From Nostoc sp. FACHB-110 (GTDB lineage Bacteria; Cyanobacteriota; Cyanobacteriia; Cyanobacteriales; Nostocaceae): DNA of 64,000 nucleotides. The translations under genes were made by a program, and so were the position numbers. Below the pieces are notes generated by a model. The model searched no databases, had not been told where the DNA came from, and saw nothing but the letters and a program-made list of their open reading frames with translations. The first letter of the stretch is position 1; the number at the start of each line of letters is the position of its first letter. Positions 16,520 through 25,584 of this stretch are shown piece after piece. Location of the stretch: the NCBI RefSeq assembly GCF_014697425.1, contig NZ_JACJRU010000034.1, forward strand, positions 1-64,000. Reading direction: 5' to 3'.

Positions 16520-17035
16520 ATGAGTAACAGTTCCATGCAGCGAGGTCAGCAGTGGTTAAAATCACTGCTAGAACTCACTGGGGTCTCTGCTGATATTCAG
16601 GGCAATTTAGAAATAGCCCAACCTGAATACGACGATTCCCCAGAACCAGATAATTACTGGTTAACGATTGACGAAACTAAATTGACACCAGCACAAATCC
16701 AAGTTTTCATCGGTGCTGATGGTTCTGTGCTAGATGCAATTCAGTATCTAGCTAATTCTGTCCTTAACCTGAACCAACCCCAGGAAGAACAAGCATCCTA
16801 TACCATCGAATTGAATGGTTATCGGGTGAGGAGACAAGCAGAAATTCGTTCCTTAGCTGAAGATGCAGCCAATGAAGTACGTAGTTCTGGTAGAGAAGTA
16901 GAGATAAAATCCCTCAGTTCAGCTGAACGGCGACAAATTCATACTTTCTTAAAGGAATTTTCTGATTTGGAAACTTTCAGTCGCGGCAAAGAACCCCATC
17001 GTCATTTAGTTGTTCGTCCAGCAGTGGAATTCTGA
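16520..17035 (+). CDS. jag: R3H-domain RNA-binding protein Jag/KhpB
   Basis: 171 residues: N-terminal KH-like domain (WLKSLLELTGV...WLTIDETKLTPAQIQVFIGADGSVLDAIQYLANSVLNL) and C-terminal R3H domain with the motif AERRQIHTFLKEF. The Jag_N domain seen in firmicutes is absent, as usual in cyanobacteria. An RNA-binding protein that follows yidC in most bacteria; only 3 bases separate the two genes. Confidence 0.93.
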   Translation: MSNSSMQRGQQWLKSLLELTGVSADIQGNLEIAQPEYDDSPEPDNYWLTIDETKLTPAQIQVFIGADGSVLDAIQYLANSVLNLNQPQEEQASYTIELNGYRVRRQAEIRSLAEDAANEVRSSGREVEIKSLSSAERRQIHTFLKEFSDLETFSRGKEPHRHLVVRPAVEF

Positions 17036-17147
17036 AAGCCCACTCAGTCAACAACTTCGACTGTTCTCAGAGCTAAGATAGATATGTAATGTCAGCAAAA
17101 TTGCTGAGTGAAAACATAAGTTATCGTGAGGATGTCTCACAAATCCT

Positions 17148-17654
17148 ATGGACGCAATTTTTATTCCGCAGCTAACCAAAGCCCCGGAGCGGACAGAGGA
17201 AATTCAGGTTAAAGAGTTTCTGCCTGGACTGGATACATTAACACCAGTTCGCGGTCGGCTCCGTGTTCAGCATCACGGTAACTACCTGGAAGTTTCCGGT
17301 CAGGCAGAAGCAATTATTACTTGTACTTGTAACCGCTGTTTACAGCAGTACAATCACAGATTGACGCTGAATACCAAAGAAATTATTTGGTTAGATGAGG
17401 AGGCCAATCAAGCTCAAGATTTGCCATTAGAGCGAGAAGTAGCAATAGAGGATTTAGTAGAAACCATATCGCCCAATGGTTACTTCTATCCTAGTGAATG
17501 GTTGTACGAGCAAATGTGCTTAGAAATACCTCAGCGTCAGTTATGTGACCTCAACTGCCCAGGTATTTTAACCGCTGCTAATGATAGTTCAGATCAGCCT
17601 GTTGATAGCCGTTGGGCTGGACTAGAAGCTTTAAAAAGGCAACTTCCAGGATAA
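17148..17654 (+). CDS. yceD: YceD family protein (DUF177)
   Basis: 168 residues, with the CNRC motif (TCTCNRCLQQYNHRLTLNTKEI) and the C-terminal CxLxCPGI (QLCDLNCPGI) that together make four cysteines typical of YceD/DUF177. Homologues affect 23S rRNA accumulation. It is 112 bases after jag and is followed by a terminator, so it probably ends the rpmH block. Confidence 0.9.
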   Translation: MDAIFIPQLTKAPERTEEIQVKEFLPGLDTLTPVRGRLRVQHHGNYLEVSGQAEAIITCTCNRCLQQYNHRLTLNTKEIIWLDEEANQAQDLPLEREVAIEDLVETISPNGYFYPSEWLYEQMCLEIPQRQLCDLNCPGILTAANDSSDQPVDSRWAGLEALKRQLPG

Positions 17655-17694
17655 GTTTTTCTAATTATTAACAGCGTTAATAATCATAAGTATA

Positions 17695-17724
17695 AAACCC
17701 AACATTGATAACATTGTTGGGTTT
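17695..17724 (+). terminator. Stem-loop ending the rpmH-yceD block
   Basis: aaacccaac and gttgggttt pair perfectly across a 12-base loop, 40 bases after the yceD stop. The U-run is short, but the position fits a transcription end. Confidence 0.6.
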
Positions 17725-18754
17725 AGTTGTAGGTGTGACTGACAAACTTATTCGTCAAAAGTAGGAGCTAGAAACAGAGAACCGATTGATTTAAGCTTGT
17801 CAGAGCAAGAAACGTTGAATAAATCCTATATAAAGTTGTACATTTATTTGTTGCATTAATCGATAACTACTGTTACATTAACTAAACTCAAGTATTAATT
17901 ATTATCAATTAATAGAATTTATCAAGGATAGGCTCTATTCAACAGGGAAAGATAGTTATACTGAGTTATTTATATCTTTGCCAGTTTCGGATTAATACCT
18001 GATCTTATATATGTTCTCTTCCTTCAAGTTGCTGCCTAGCATTAGGTAACTTACCCCAGCAAATCTCAAAACTTCATAAAAATTGCCGAATTGGCAACAT
18101 ACTGATTCTGAGTTTAGTTATTCTCTGGGTTGAACCTATAGATAGTTGGGTGGCAAAATTATCTTAGTGTTCTGAGAGTAGCTGATGTATTAAAAATATT
18201 AAGCAAGCTTGCAAAAATTCGGAATTTTTAAGTCTAATCTCTGCAAGTTTTTCTACCAAACTCCATATATTTATTGAGGAGGTATGGATTTTTTGGAATT
18301 ACTGCTTGGGTAATTTGCAAATTTGACTAAATGATACTTTCTGTCTATTGACCACACAAAGGCATGAAGAAGGTTGAAGAGCTTTCAAGCTTTTGCTAGT
18401 CATGCGTTAGGCTACACATAGCTATAGAATAATAAATCCGTAGCTTTTCTGTGGTTGATTGGTGTCGAATTTGAGTTACTCTTAAAGCGGATTCTGGCAA
18501 GTACTATCTACTAGGACAGAAATATATAAAGAAATAATAAATTTTTGGGGCTTCTGTCTGAAAAATTAAACTTGCAAACTGAATAGTTTGATACGGCAAA
18601 CTTAACAGTTATCCAATACCCTAAGCTAGGTAGTTAATTAACTACTGTAAATGTATCCGGGAATTGTAATGAATAGTTTACAATACCAGTGTGTGAGAAA
18701 ATCTAAAAAAAATATAAAAGTGACTAAAATGACTGTGGTGTCTGGAGGACAAAA
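17725..18754. other. Kilobase gap upstream of the DUF1815 gene
   Basis: About 1 kb without a convincing gene on either strand; no tRNA or known RNA motif was recognised. Only short AT-rich frames occur. The tract may contain a long leader of the DUF1815 gene; tctggagg at 18739-18746 is its ribosome-binding site. Confidence 0.5.
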
Positions 18755-19099
18755 GTGTTTCAAAGGCTAGCGCATCAACATCGGCAATTCGTTCAAGACT
18801 TGGTAATGAACTTACAAGCCTTGGCAATTGTATTAGAACGACGTGGTTATCCTGCGTCTTGTTATACCTGTGGTGATCAGATGAATAGTGCCTCTTTTAT
18901 GGTGAGCCTAGGCAACAACCATCTGATTCGATTTTTGGTATCAGATTATGGGATTACTTGGACAGAAATGCGTGATGACCGCGAATTGATGAAGTTGGAA
19001 GGAGCAGAAGCAATCAACCAGTTACAGGAATTAGCTAATTTGGTTAAGCAGTCTACGCCAGCCTATTCAGCTAGTAAAGCTTTAGCTAAGAGAAGTTAA
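18755..19099 (+). CDS. DUF1815 family protein
   Basis: 114 residues from a GTG start supported by ggagg upstream. The sequence RLAHQHRQFVQDLVMNLQALAIVLERRGY and SCYTCGDQMNSASFMVSL are nearly invariant in cyanobacterial DUF1815 proteins. A soluble protein of unknown function, present across filamentous cyanobacteria. A long non-coding tract lies before it, so its transcript may have an extended leader. Confidence 0.9.
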   Translation: MFQRLAHQHRQFVQDLVMNLQALAIVLERRGYPASCYTCGDQMNSASFMVSLGNNHLIRFLVSDYGITWTEMRDDRELMKLEGAEAINQLQELANLVKQSTPAYSASKALAKRS

Positions 19100-19170
19100 G
19101 GGTTTCTGTATCTGATGGGTTACTGGCAAAACTACTACACGAACCAATCGCTGATTCAGTATAGGTTCCT

Positions 19171-19235
19171 GGTAATTGGTAATTGGTAATTTTGGTAGGT
19201 TTTTCAAACCACCATTACCCATTCACCATTACCTT
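19171..19235. repeat. Tandem ggtaatt repeat with inverted copy
   Basis: ggtaattggtaattggtaat (three copies) is followed after 16 bases by accattacccattcaccattacc in the complementary sense. The whole can form a hairpin just downstream of the DUF1815 gene. Confidence 0.6.
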
Positions 19236-19506
19236 GAATAGATCGTGAATAAATATAACATTCTGCAAAGGTTGTGCATCTGGAATCATCAGGATGCCTG
19301 AGTTTAACTGTGGAAAAGATTAGTAATTTTAAAGAGACAAGAATATTTGGGTGTTTTGTCTGGTGTTTGCAATGCGGGTGTAGATTTGGAGAATGAGTAG
19401 AAATTTTTGGCGCGATCGCTAATAAATATAATTTTGATCTGGTATGGATGCATCATTTTTATGATATTCCAGATGTGGAAAACTATTATTGCTCTCAAAC
19501 TGGAAT

Positions 19507-20007
19507 ATGTCTGAGCCACAACCAAACCCAGCACAGCTACCACCAACTAATGCTATAGACATTCCTTCAAATCGTGCTTTTGAAAGTTGGTTTGAATATC
19601 CTGTCAGAGTACAACCCCATCACACTGACTATTCAGGTATTGTCTGGCATGGTACTTATCTTACTTGGATGGAAGAAGCACGGGTAGAGTGTTTACGTTC
19701 TATTGGAATTGAATTTGCCGATTTAGTGGCTTTAGGCTGTGATTTACCAGTAGTGGAACTTTCAGTACGCTATCACCGCTCAATGGAGTTAGGTATACCA
19801 GCTATTGTGAAAACGCGGATGAATGAAGTGACTGGTGTACGCATTAACTGGGATTATGCAATTGTTTCTCCAGATAGACGGCAATTATATTTAACAGCAA
19901 AGGTAACACTAGTAGCATTAGATAGAGAAAGAGGAAAAATCATGCGTCAGTTACCTACAAATGTCAAAGATGCGTTGGCTAAGATTTCCTCAATACACAA
20001 TAATTGA
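19507..20007 (+). CDS. Hotdog-fold acyl-CoA thioesterase (4HBT family)
   Basis: The ATG at 19507 gives 166 residues; a TTG six codons upstream is possible. The catalytic block PHHTDYSGIVWHGTYLTWMEEARVECLR has the D-x2-G-x2-xH-x3-Y-x2-WxExAR pattern of YbgC/4HBT thioesterases (catalytic Asp in HTDYSG). LPVVELSVRYHRSMELG is the second conserved strand. It hydrolyses an acyl-CoA or aryl-CoA; a role in phylloquinone synthesis (DHNA-CoA thioesterase) is conceivable in a cyanobacterium but cannot be told from sequence. No partner gene is adjacent. Confidence 0.88.
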   Translation: MSEPQPNPAQLPPTNAIDIPSNRAFESWFEYPVRVQPHHTDYSGIVWHGTYLTWMEEARVECLRSIGIEFADLVALGCDLPVVELSVRYHRSMELGIPAIVKTRMNEVTGVRINWDYAIVSPDRRQLYLTAKVTLVALDRERGKIMRQLPTNVKDALAKISSIHNN

Positions 20008-20083
20008 ATCAGCCCAATGCAAGGAAATAAAGAATAGAAATACAAGTATCTTGCATCTAGCACCAATGAATAAAGTTCGTGGC

Positions 20084-20183
20084 TAGACAAACCTTATCGC
20101 GCTGGTGCTGCACTGGCCGCACTACTAGCAAAGCTAGTAAATTCCAGGATTTTAACCCAGCGCATCTATCTAGGTTTTGTCTA
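20084..20183. repeat. Long imperfect inverted repeat (100 bp)
   Basis: tagacaaaccttatcgcgctgg on the left is mirrored by cccagcgcatctatctaggttttgtcta on the right with small gaps; inside is a shorter stem actagc-aaa-gctagt. It lies next to MITE copy 2. Possibly another small non-autonomous element or a folded RNA. Confidence 0.55.
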
Positions 20184-20212
20184 TGCAGCGGCGAATTTTA
20201 TCAAATCAAAGA

Positions 20213-20316
20213 TATAGCAATCCTATTTGATTTGTGAAAATTAGAGAGATTCATATCCTCGAATTATTGAAGAAGTTGGGTATCTTGTTCTTCACGAATG
20301 ATTTAGGATTGCTATA
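20213..20316. repeat. MITE-like element, copy 2
   Basis: About 104 bases with ends tatagcaatcctatttg and atttaggattgctata, the same as copy 1 at 8544-8644. The interior differs largely. It follows the thioesterase gene. Confidence 0.75.
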
Positions 20317-20549
20317 AGAGTTTTCAAATTATTCAGCAAGCCATAAATATTAGAGCCATTACAATAATATAAATTCTTTAAATATGAAAATAGAATGTAA
20401 GAATTCATCACCTAGTAGTCAGAAGTCATAATTTAGAAATATCTAGAGAATAGATAAATTAATTTATCAAATATTCCTCTTCATTCTTGAACCCTTTTGA
20501 ATCGTGACTTCTGACTACTGAATACTTAGCATAGAATTGTTAATTGTGG

Positions 20550-20747
20550 TTATTTATTCACCCGAATTTGTGATAAGGTTTGAGTAAACTGAATTATTTG
20601 ATGCCAAATATCTTGGGGAGTAATTCCAAAACCTACTTGTAATAAAATAATAATTGCAGCAATTGTTATAGCATTACTGACGGTTGTTTTGAAAATTTTC
20701 CAAAATATTGTAAAGACAATCCAAGCAATAATTAATGTAGGAATCAT
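20550..20747 (-). CDS. Small conserved membrane protein
   Basis: 65 residues with two hydrophobic stretches (TLIIAWIVFTIFWKIF and NAITIAAIIILLQVGFGI) ending in TPQDIWHQIIQFTQTL. The layout matches small cyanobacterial membrane proteins of unknown function with a GITPxDIWxQI tail, as recalled. It sits alone between repeats, so its annotation rests on composition. Confidence 0.6.
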   Translation of the reverse strand: MIPTLIIAWIVFTIFWKIFKTTVSNAITIAAIIILLQVGFGITPQDIWHQIIQFTQTLSQIRVNK

Positions 20748-20819
20748 AAATGCTAATCAGTGGTAAATCTATCTTTTTTTATTTAGCTAAAAGATAAAAG
20801 TTTGTCTATGTGGTAGAGC

Positions 20820-20992
20820 TATAGCAGTCCTAAATAATTTGTAAAATTTCTATATATTTTTCTTCTTTCTTAGCTTTGCGTTCTTCTCTACGAGACGCTG
20901 CGCGAAGGCGTTCTTGGCGGTAGCCTGCGGCAAGCCGCTTACGCGTCTACGTTTCCATATATATGTTTTTCACGACCATTTAGGATTGGTAT
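20820..20992. repeat. MITE-like element, copy 3, carrying a nested palindromic repeat
   Basis: About 173 bases bounded by tatagcagtcctaaat and tttaggattggtat. Compared with copies 1 and 2 it is 70 bases longer because it contains an unrelated GC-rich unit at about 20890-20950: gagacgctgcgcgaa, then gcggtagcctgcggcaagccgc, a stem-loop repeat common in Nostoc genomes. Confidence 0.65.
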
Positions 20993-21178
20993 CTTAATTA
21001 AGATTTTCTAATCAAGTATAAACTATCTAAATATTGTAGATAATCATGCTAATTTTAATCATTGCTTTTAGTAAAAATATAAATAATGTAATTAAAGATT
21101 ATATAAATTTGTAGGCATAAAATTTCTACCTGTAAAATTAAAATTTTTAGTAGTGCTGGAAAAATATCTATTTTATGT

Positions 21179-21198
21179 AAGTCCGCAAAGGCGGACTT
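21179..21198. repeat. Perfect stem-loop aagtccgc-aaag-gcggactt
   Basis: An 8-base perfect stem with a 4-base loop, 47 bases downstream of the dxr stop. A close relative (agtccgcctgcgcggact) lies at 60694-60711, so it is a dispersed palindrome that may also end dxr transcription. Confidence 0.6.
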
Positions 21199-21244
21199 AA
21201 TTTGAATAGCAGCAAATGTGATTTGCTTAGTACTTTGAAAGGAT

Positions 21245-22441
21245 TTAATTCAAAGAAATTACATGGGGTTTGGTTGTTAAATTTTTAGTTGCTGTTAAAA
21301 CTTCTTGTCTAGCCCATTGATCTGCTGCCAAAATGTCATCTAAAGAAGGATTTGCACAGTTATGATTTTGATGGCGATCGCACACCCATTCAATACACCG
21401 AGGAATATCTAAAAAGCCAATTTTCTCTGCTAAAAATAATGCGACAGCTTGTTCATTAGCGGCATTTAATACAGCTGGCATTGAGCCACCTGCTTTGCCT
21501 GCGGCATAAGCTAACTGCATACAGGGATATTTTTGATGATCTGGTTCGCGGAAAGTTAAACTACCTGCTCTCACCAAATCTAGTCTTTCCCAATCAGTGT
21601 AGATGCGATCGGGCCAAGATAAGGCATACAACAACGGTAAACGCATATCTGGCCAACCAAGTTGTGCTAACACAGAGGTATCTTGCAACTCAATTAATGA
21701 GTGAATAATACTTTGCGGATGAATAACAATCTCGATATCTTGGTAATCTAAGCCAAACAGAAAGTGAGCCTCAATTACTTCCAATCCTTTATTCATTAAA
21801 GTAGCAGAGTCTACCGTAATTTTTTTACCCATCGACCAGTTAGGATGTTTGAGAGCATCACTAACAGTAACTTCTGGTAACTTTTCGACAGGCCAATCAC
21901 GGAAAGCACCACCAGAGGCAGTGAGTATAATCTTACGTAATCCGCCTTGGGGAACTCCTTGCAGGCACTGAAATATTGCTGAATGTTCAGAATCAGCAGG
22001 TAATAGTTTTACACCATGTTTCTCTATTAAGGGTAGAACTACAGGGCCACCAGCAATTAAAGTTTCTTTGTTGGCGAGGGCAATATCTTTACCTGCTTCA
22101 ATGGCGGCGATGGTTGGCAACAAACCAGCGCAACCTACAATACCTGTAACGACAGTTTCGGCATCGCCGTAGCGAGCAACTTCAATCACTCCGGCTGTGC
22201 CAGCTAGTAAAAGAGGTTGGGGATCAACGTCTTTGATCGCAGCTTGGAGTGCTGGTAATTTATCTTCAGCAGCGATCGCGGCTATACTTGGCCGAAACTG
22301 CCGAATTTGATCTGCCAACATCTCCACATTATTCCCGGCAGCTAATCCCACAATCCGAAATTGATCTGGGTACTGCGAGACAATATCTAAAGTCTGAGTA
22401 CCGATTGAGCCAGTGGAACCAAGAAGAGTAATAGCTTTCAC
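21245..22441 (-). CDS. dxr: 1-deoxy-D-xylulose 5-phosphate reductoisomerase
   Basis: 398 residues, full length. The NADPH-binding LLGSTGSIGTQTLDIV starts the protein. PADSEHSAIFQCLQG supplies the metal-binding D and E residues, GGAFRDWP is the loop over the substrate, and TVDSATLMNKGLEVIEAHFLFG and HPQSIIHSLIE are conserved. It makes 2-C-methyl-D-erythritol 4-phosphate, the second step of the MEP pathway for isoprenoids, carotenoids and the chlorophyll side chain. Single gene on the minus strand. Confidence 0.97.
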   Translation of the reverse strand: MKAITLLGSTGSIGTQTLDIVSQYPDQFRIVGLAAGNNVEMLADQIRQFRPSIAAIAAEDKLPALQAAIKDVDPQPLLLAGTAGVIEVARYGDAETVVTGIVGCAGLLPTIAAIEAGKDIALANKETLIAGGPVVLPLIEKHGVKLLPADSEHSAIFQCLQGVPQGGLRKIILTASGGAFRDWPVEKLPEVTVSDALKHPNWSMGKKITVDSATLMNKGLEVIEAHFLFGLDYQDIEIVIHPQSIIHSLIELQDTSVLAQLGWPDMRLPLLYALSWPDRIYTDWERLDLVRAGSLTFREPDHQKYPCMQLAYAAGKAGGSMPAVLNAANEQAVALFLAEKIGFLDIPRCIEWVCDRHQNHNCANPSLDDILAADQWARQEVLTATKNLTTKPHVISLN

Positions 22442-22781
22442 AATTGCTTAAGGATTTACGGATAACTCCCACTATAAATTGCCTGGGACTCATATATCAC
22501 AGTGATCCCCATAATCAGTAGTCAAACTCTCTTTTACTTGGCAATTGGAATAAATTGTGTATATAAATACTATATTGTTAATGATAAATGCTGAGAATTT
22601 CGACAATAAAAACTTCATTTTGAATACGGATACGATGGACTCAAACAAGGTAAAAATATTTATTGCGGTTCAGATGGAATTCAATTCTGATTTTAACAAC
22701 TATGTTTTTAATGATACTAATAGTTTGGAGCAACCATAGGTAAAAAGATACATCAAGGAGCCTGTAGAACAACTGAAGCCT
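22442..22781. other. Divergent gap between dxr and the PIG-V-like gene
   Basis: AT-rich and without a credible gene; a 60-codon frame at 22557-22739 is Asn/Asp-rich and judged chance. It should carry the two divergent promoters, not individually identifiable. Confidence 0.45.
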
Positions 22782-24086
22782 ATGGTTAGGTCTCAAATAT
22801 CAATCATAAAATTTTTCTGGAAAAATGAAGCGATTTTTCCAGCAGCAATGTGGTTTGGTAGTCGCATCTTAATTTGGTGTGCCATGTTGCTATTAGCCCC
22901 ACATTTACCCTCAAATCATACAGAAGAGTCTATGATTTTAGGCTGGAGTGCTGTTGATGGCTGGGATAGTGTTCATTATCGAGCAATAGTGACTTCTGGA
23001 TATGAATTTGTGGATGATGGGAAACAACATAATTTAGCTTTTTTCCCGCTGTTCCCTTTGTGTATTTGGGCATTAATGCGCCTGGGTTTATCTTTTGAAA
23101 TTGCAGGTACACTGGTCAATAATTTGGCGTTTTGTGCTGCACTCTACTGTATTTACTTTTGGGTAAAAGAACATTGTGGTATAAAAGCAGCACAGTGGGC
23201 GACGGCTGTGGTGTCTTGGTGTCCGATGGCGATGTTTACAGGAGTAATTTATACCGAGGGACTGTATTTATTTTTGAGTACCTCGGCACTGTGGGCTTTT
23301 GACCGCAAAGATTACCCTTGGGTGGCTTTTTGGGGTAGTTTGGCTACAGCAACTCGGCCTACAGGTATAGCATTAATTCCAGCCTTAGCGATCGCAGCTT
23401 GGCAAGAACGCAGACCAGCAAGTGCTTATCTTGCCAGTTTAGCAAGTGCCACAGGCATACTTTTATTTAGTTTGTATTGTGCCATTTATTTTCACAATCC
23501 TTTAGCTTTTATCGCAGCGCAGCGGGGCTGGCGGCCTTCCTTGGGTTTTGATTGGCAAGGTTGGCTAAATATGCTGATGCAAATTGTAGTGGGTGATAAT
23601 TGGAAATTTGGTTGGGTACAAAACCCCAACGGCGGACTACAAGATCCTTGGCATCCCTTGTTATTTAGCTTGGTGGTTGGCTGTATTTTTTGGATGTGGC
23701 GTACTCAGAAAAGTTTGCATTCCTTAAATAGAATCTATGGTTTTTACACCTTGGTTGCATTTTTGCTCATTATTGCTGAGGAAAAACTCATCAATAATTT
23801 GCTGAATGCGTTGATGCTTTTAGGTGGCGGCTTTGTCTTGTGGCGTTTTAGGGCAGCACTCACCCCCGTAGCTATAATTTATGGCTTTTGCGGTATCGGT
23901 TTGTTACTAGCTTCTGGTGGTACGATTTCTTTAAGCCGTTTGGCTTATGGAATCATACCTTTGAGTGTTGCTATTGGTGTGCTGCTGTCGCGTTATCCCC
24001 GTCAGGGATGTTTAATGCTAGGTTTATTTGCGATGTTGCTGGTCAAGTTAGCTGTAGGATTTGCCCAGGAACAATGGGTAGGTTGA
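22782..24086 (+). CDS. PIG-V-like membrane mannosyltransferase family protein
   Basis: 434 residues with about ten membrane helices. The acidic loop after helix 1 reads SAVDGWDSVHYRAIVTSGY and is followed by LAFFPLFPLCIW; later come MFTGVIYTEGLYLFLS and ATRPTGIALIP. This WD..HY..I...GY / FFPL.P / YTEGLY / RPTG order is the PIG-V (GT76-like) pattern, of enzymes using a polyprenyl-phosphate sugar. Substrate unknown. With the next two genes it forms a small cluster of GT-C-like enzymes, probably for surface glycans. Confidence 0.78.
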   Translation: MVRSQISIIKFFWKNEAIFPAAMWFGSRILIWCAMLLLAPHLPSNHTEESMILGWSAVDGWDSVHYRAIVTSGYEFVDDGKQHNLAFFPLFPLCIWALMRLGLSFEIAGTLVNNLAFCAALYCIYFWVKEHCGIKAAQWATAVVSWCPMAMFTGVIYTEGLYLFLSTSALWAFDRKDYPWVAFWGSLATATRPTGIALIPALAIAAWQERRPASAYLASLASATGILLFSLYCAIYFHNPLAFIAAQRGWRPSLGFDWQGWLNMLMQIVVGDNWKFGWVQNPNGGLQDPWHPLLFSLVVGCIFWMWRTQKSLHSLNRIYGFYTLVAFLLIIAEEKLINNLLNALMLLGGGFVLWRFRAALTPVAIIYGFCGIGLLLASGGTISLSRLAYGIIPLSVAIGVLLSRYPRQGCLMLGLFAMLLVKLAVGFAQEQWVG

Positions 24087-24141
24087 CATCTGCCTAGCTA
24101 TCAAAGATATTGACGAAAGCATAGAAAATGTTAATTTTTTG

Positions 24142-25551
24142 ATGGTACGTATGCGAAAAAGTATGAGTCATCTTCAGCCTCTTGGCTGGATGATTGGTAT
24201 TAGCAGCTTAATTTTATTTGCTGCTAGTAGCCTGAGACACGCTTTGTTTCAATCTACGGCTCTTGATTTAGCAGTTTTTGACCAATGGATATACCTAGCT
24301 AGCCAAGGTCTACAGCCAATTTCATCATTTTTTGGATTTCACCTACTTGGGGATCATGCTGCTTTCATATTGTATGCGATCGCCCTACTATACAAAATTT
24401 ATCCTAATGTACACTGGCTATTTGCTGTACAGGCGCTCGCTTTAGCCGTTGGTGCTGTACCAATATATGCTTTAAGTCTACAAAGTGGTTTAAACATTAC
24501 TTATGCACGAGCGATATCACTCTCATATTTGCTTTATCCTGCCTTATTCAATATCAACTTTTTCACTGACTTTCGTCCAGAAGCAATCGCCGTACCAGCA
24601 TTATTATGGGCAATGTGGGCAGGAATCGCTGGTCGAATTGGACAGTTAATGTTTGCTGTTATTTTAGCCTTAAGTTGTAAAGATATTTTGAGTTTAACTG
24701 TAATTGCTTTAGGGCTTTGGCTGTGGCTAATTCAACACCGTCGTTGGTATGGTCTAGGGTGTATTTTTATTGGCACAGCTTGGTATTTAATCACAATTGT
24801 TTATCTTGTTCCGCTACTCCGTAGTGGGCAAGCTGGCGGGGTTATATTTTATCGTTCTCTTGGCGATTCACCAAAACAAATTCTTTGGAATATTATTACT
24901 AATCCTAGTTTAATTGCAGGAAAATTTTTTGTCCTTGATACAATACTTTATTATTTTCTTTTAATTTTACCAGTAATTATTGGCTTACATTGGCGAAAAA
25001 TCGCTGTAATTTTGCCAGCCTTACCAATGCTATTACTCAACATTCTTTCTGATTATTGGGCACAAAGAGATTTAATTCATCATTATTCTTTGTTGATTTT
25101 CCCATTTATAATTGTATGGTTAATAAAATCTATTAGTTATTATCAGCAACACAACAAAAGACTTTGGTTAAAGCCGAAAATTTTAATTATTTGTTCTATA
25201 ATTGCATTTTTATTACTAGCTAAGTATGAATTTTTTGTAACTCGTTATCTATCAAGTTTACCTAATCTGCGATCACTTTATACTGCTGTCAGTTTAGTAC
25301 AACCAGAAGGAGGTATTTTAACAACATCACGAATTGCTCCTCATGTGAGCCAACGTCCTATGGTTAAGTTAACTGACATCAATTTAGATTTATTACCAAA
25401 AAGTGATAATGCTTTTAAATATATATTGTTAGATGCCAATACCAATAATAAACGTGAATTCTCTTCTACCTTCATTAATCAACTACAAATTAACAAAGAT
25501 TTTCGTTTAACTTATAAGCAAGACAATATATATTTATTTACCAAACAGTAG
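24142..25551 (+). CDS. DUF2079 family polytopic membrane protein
   Basis: About 469 residues from the ATG at 24142 (further in-frame ATGs follow at 24151 and 24163), with some ten membrane helices. LDLAVFDQWIYLASQG and HLLGDHAAFILYAIALLYKIYP are the DUF2079 hallmark in the first loop, followed by FNINFFTDFRPEAIAVPALLWAMW and CKDILSLTVIALG. DUF2079 proteins have the GT-C topology and are presumed lipid-linked sugar transferases. The gene begins 55 bases after the PIG-V-like gene, so the two are likely co-transcribed. Codon use is AT-richer towards the 3' end. Confidence 0.8.
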   Translation: MVRMRKSMSHLQPLGWMIGISSLILFAASSLRHALFQSTALDLAVFDQWIYLASQGLQPISSFFGFHLLGDHAAFILYAIALLYKIYPNVHWLFAVQALALAVGAVPIYALSLQSGLNITYARAISLSYLLYPALFNINFFTDFRPEAIAVPALLWAMWAGIAGRIGQLMFAVILALSCKDILSLTVIALGLWLWLIQHRRWYGLGCIFIGTAWYLITIVYLVPLLRSGQAGGVIFYRSLGDSPKQILWNIITNPSLIAGKFFVLDTILYYFLLILPVIIGLHWRKIAVILPALPMLLLNILSDYWAQRDLIHHYSLLIFPFIIVWLIKSISYYQQHNKRLWLKPKILIICSIIAFLLLAKYEFFVTRYLSSLPNLRSLYTAVSLVQPEGGILTTSRIAPHVSQRPMVKLTDINLDLLPKSDNAFKYILLDANTNNKREFSSTFINQLQINKDFRLTYKQDNIYLFTKQ

Positions 25552-25584
25552 TTGATAAACGTATTGATTTTAAGTACAAAACAA

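Noticed and set aside
17725..18754. tRNA or small RNA gene in the long gap
   Set aside because: No cloverleaf or known RNA motif could be read by eye; a covariance search would be needed to go further.
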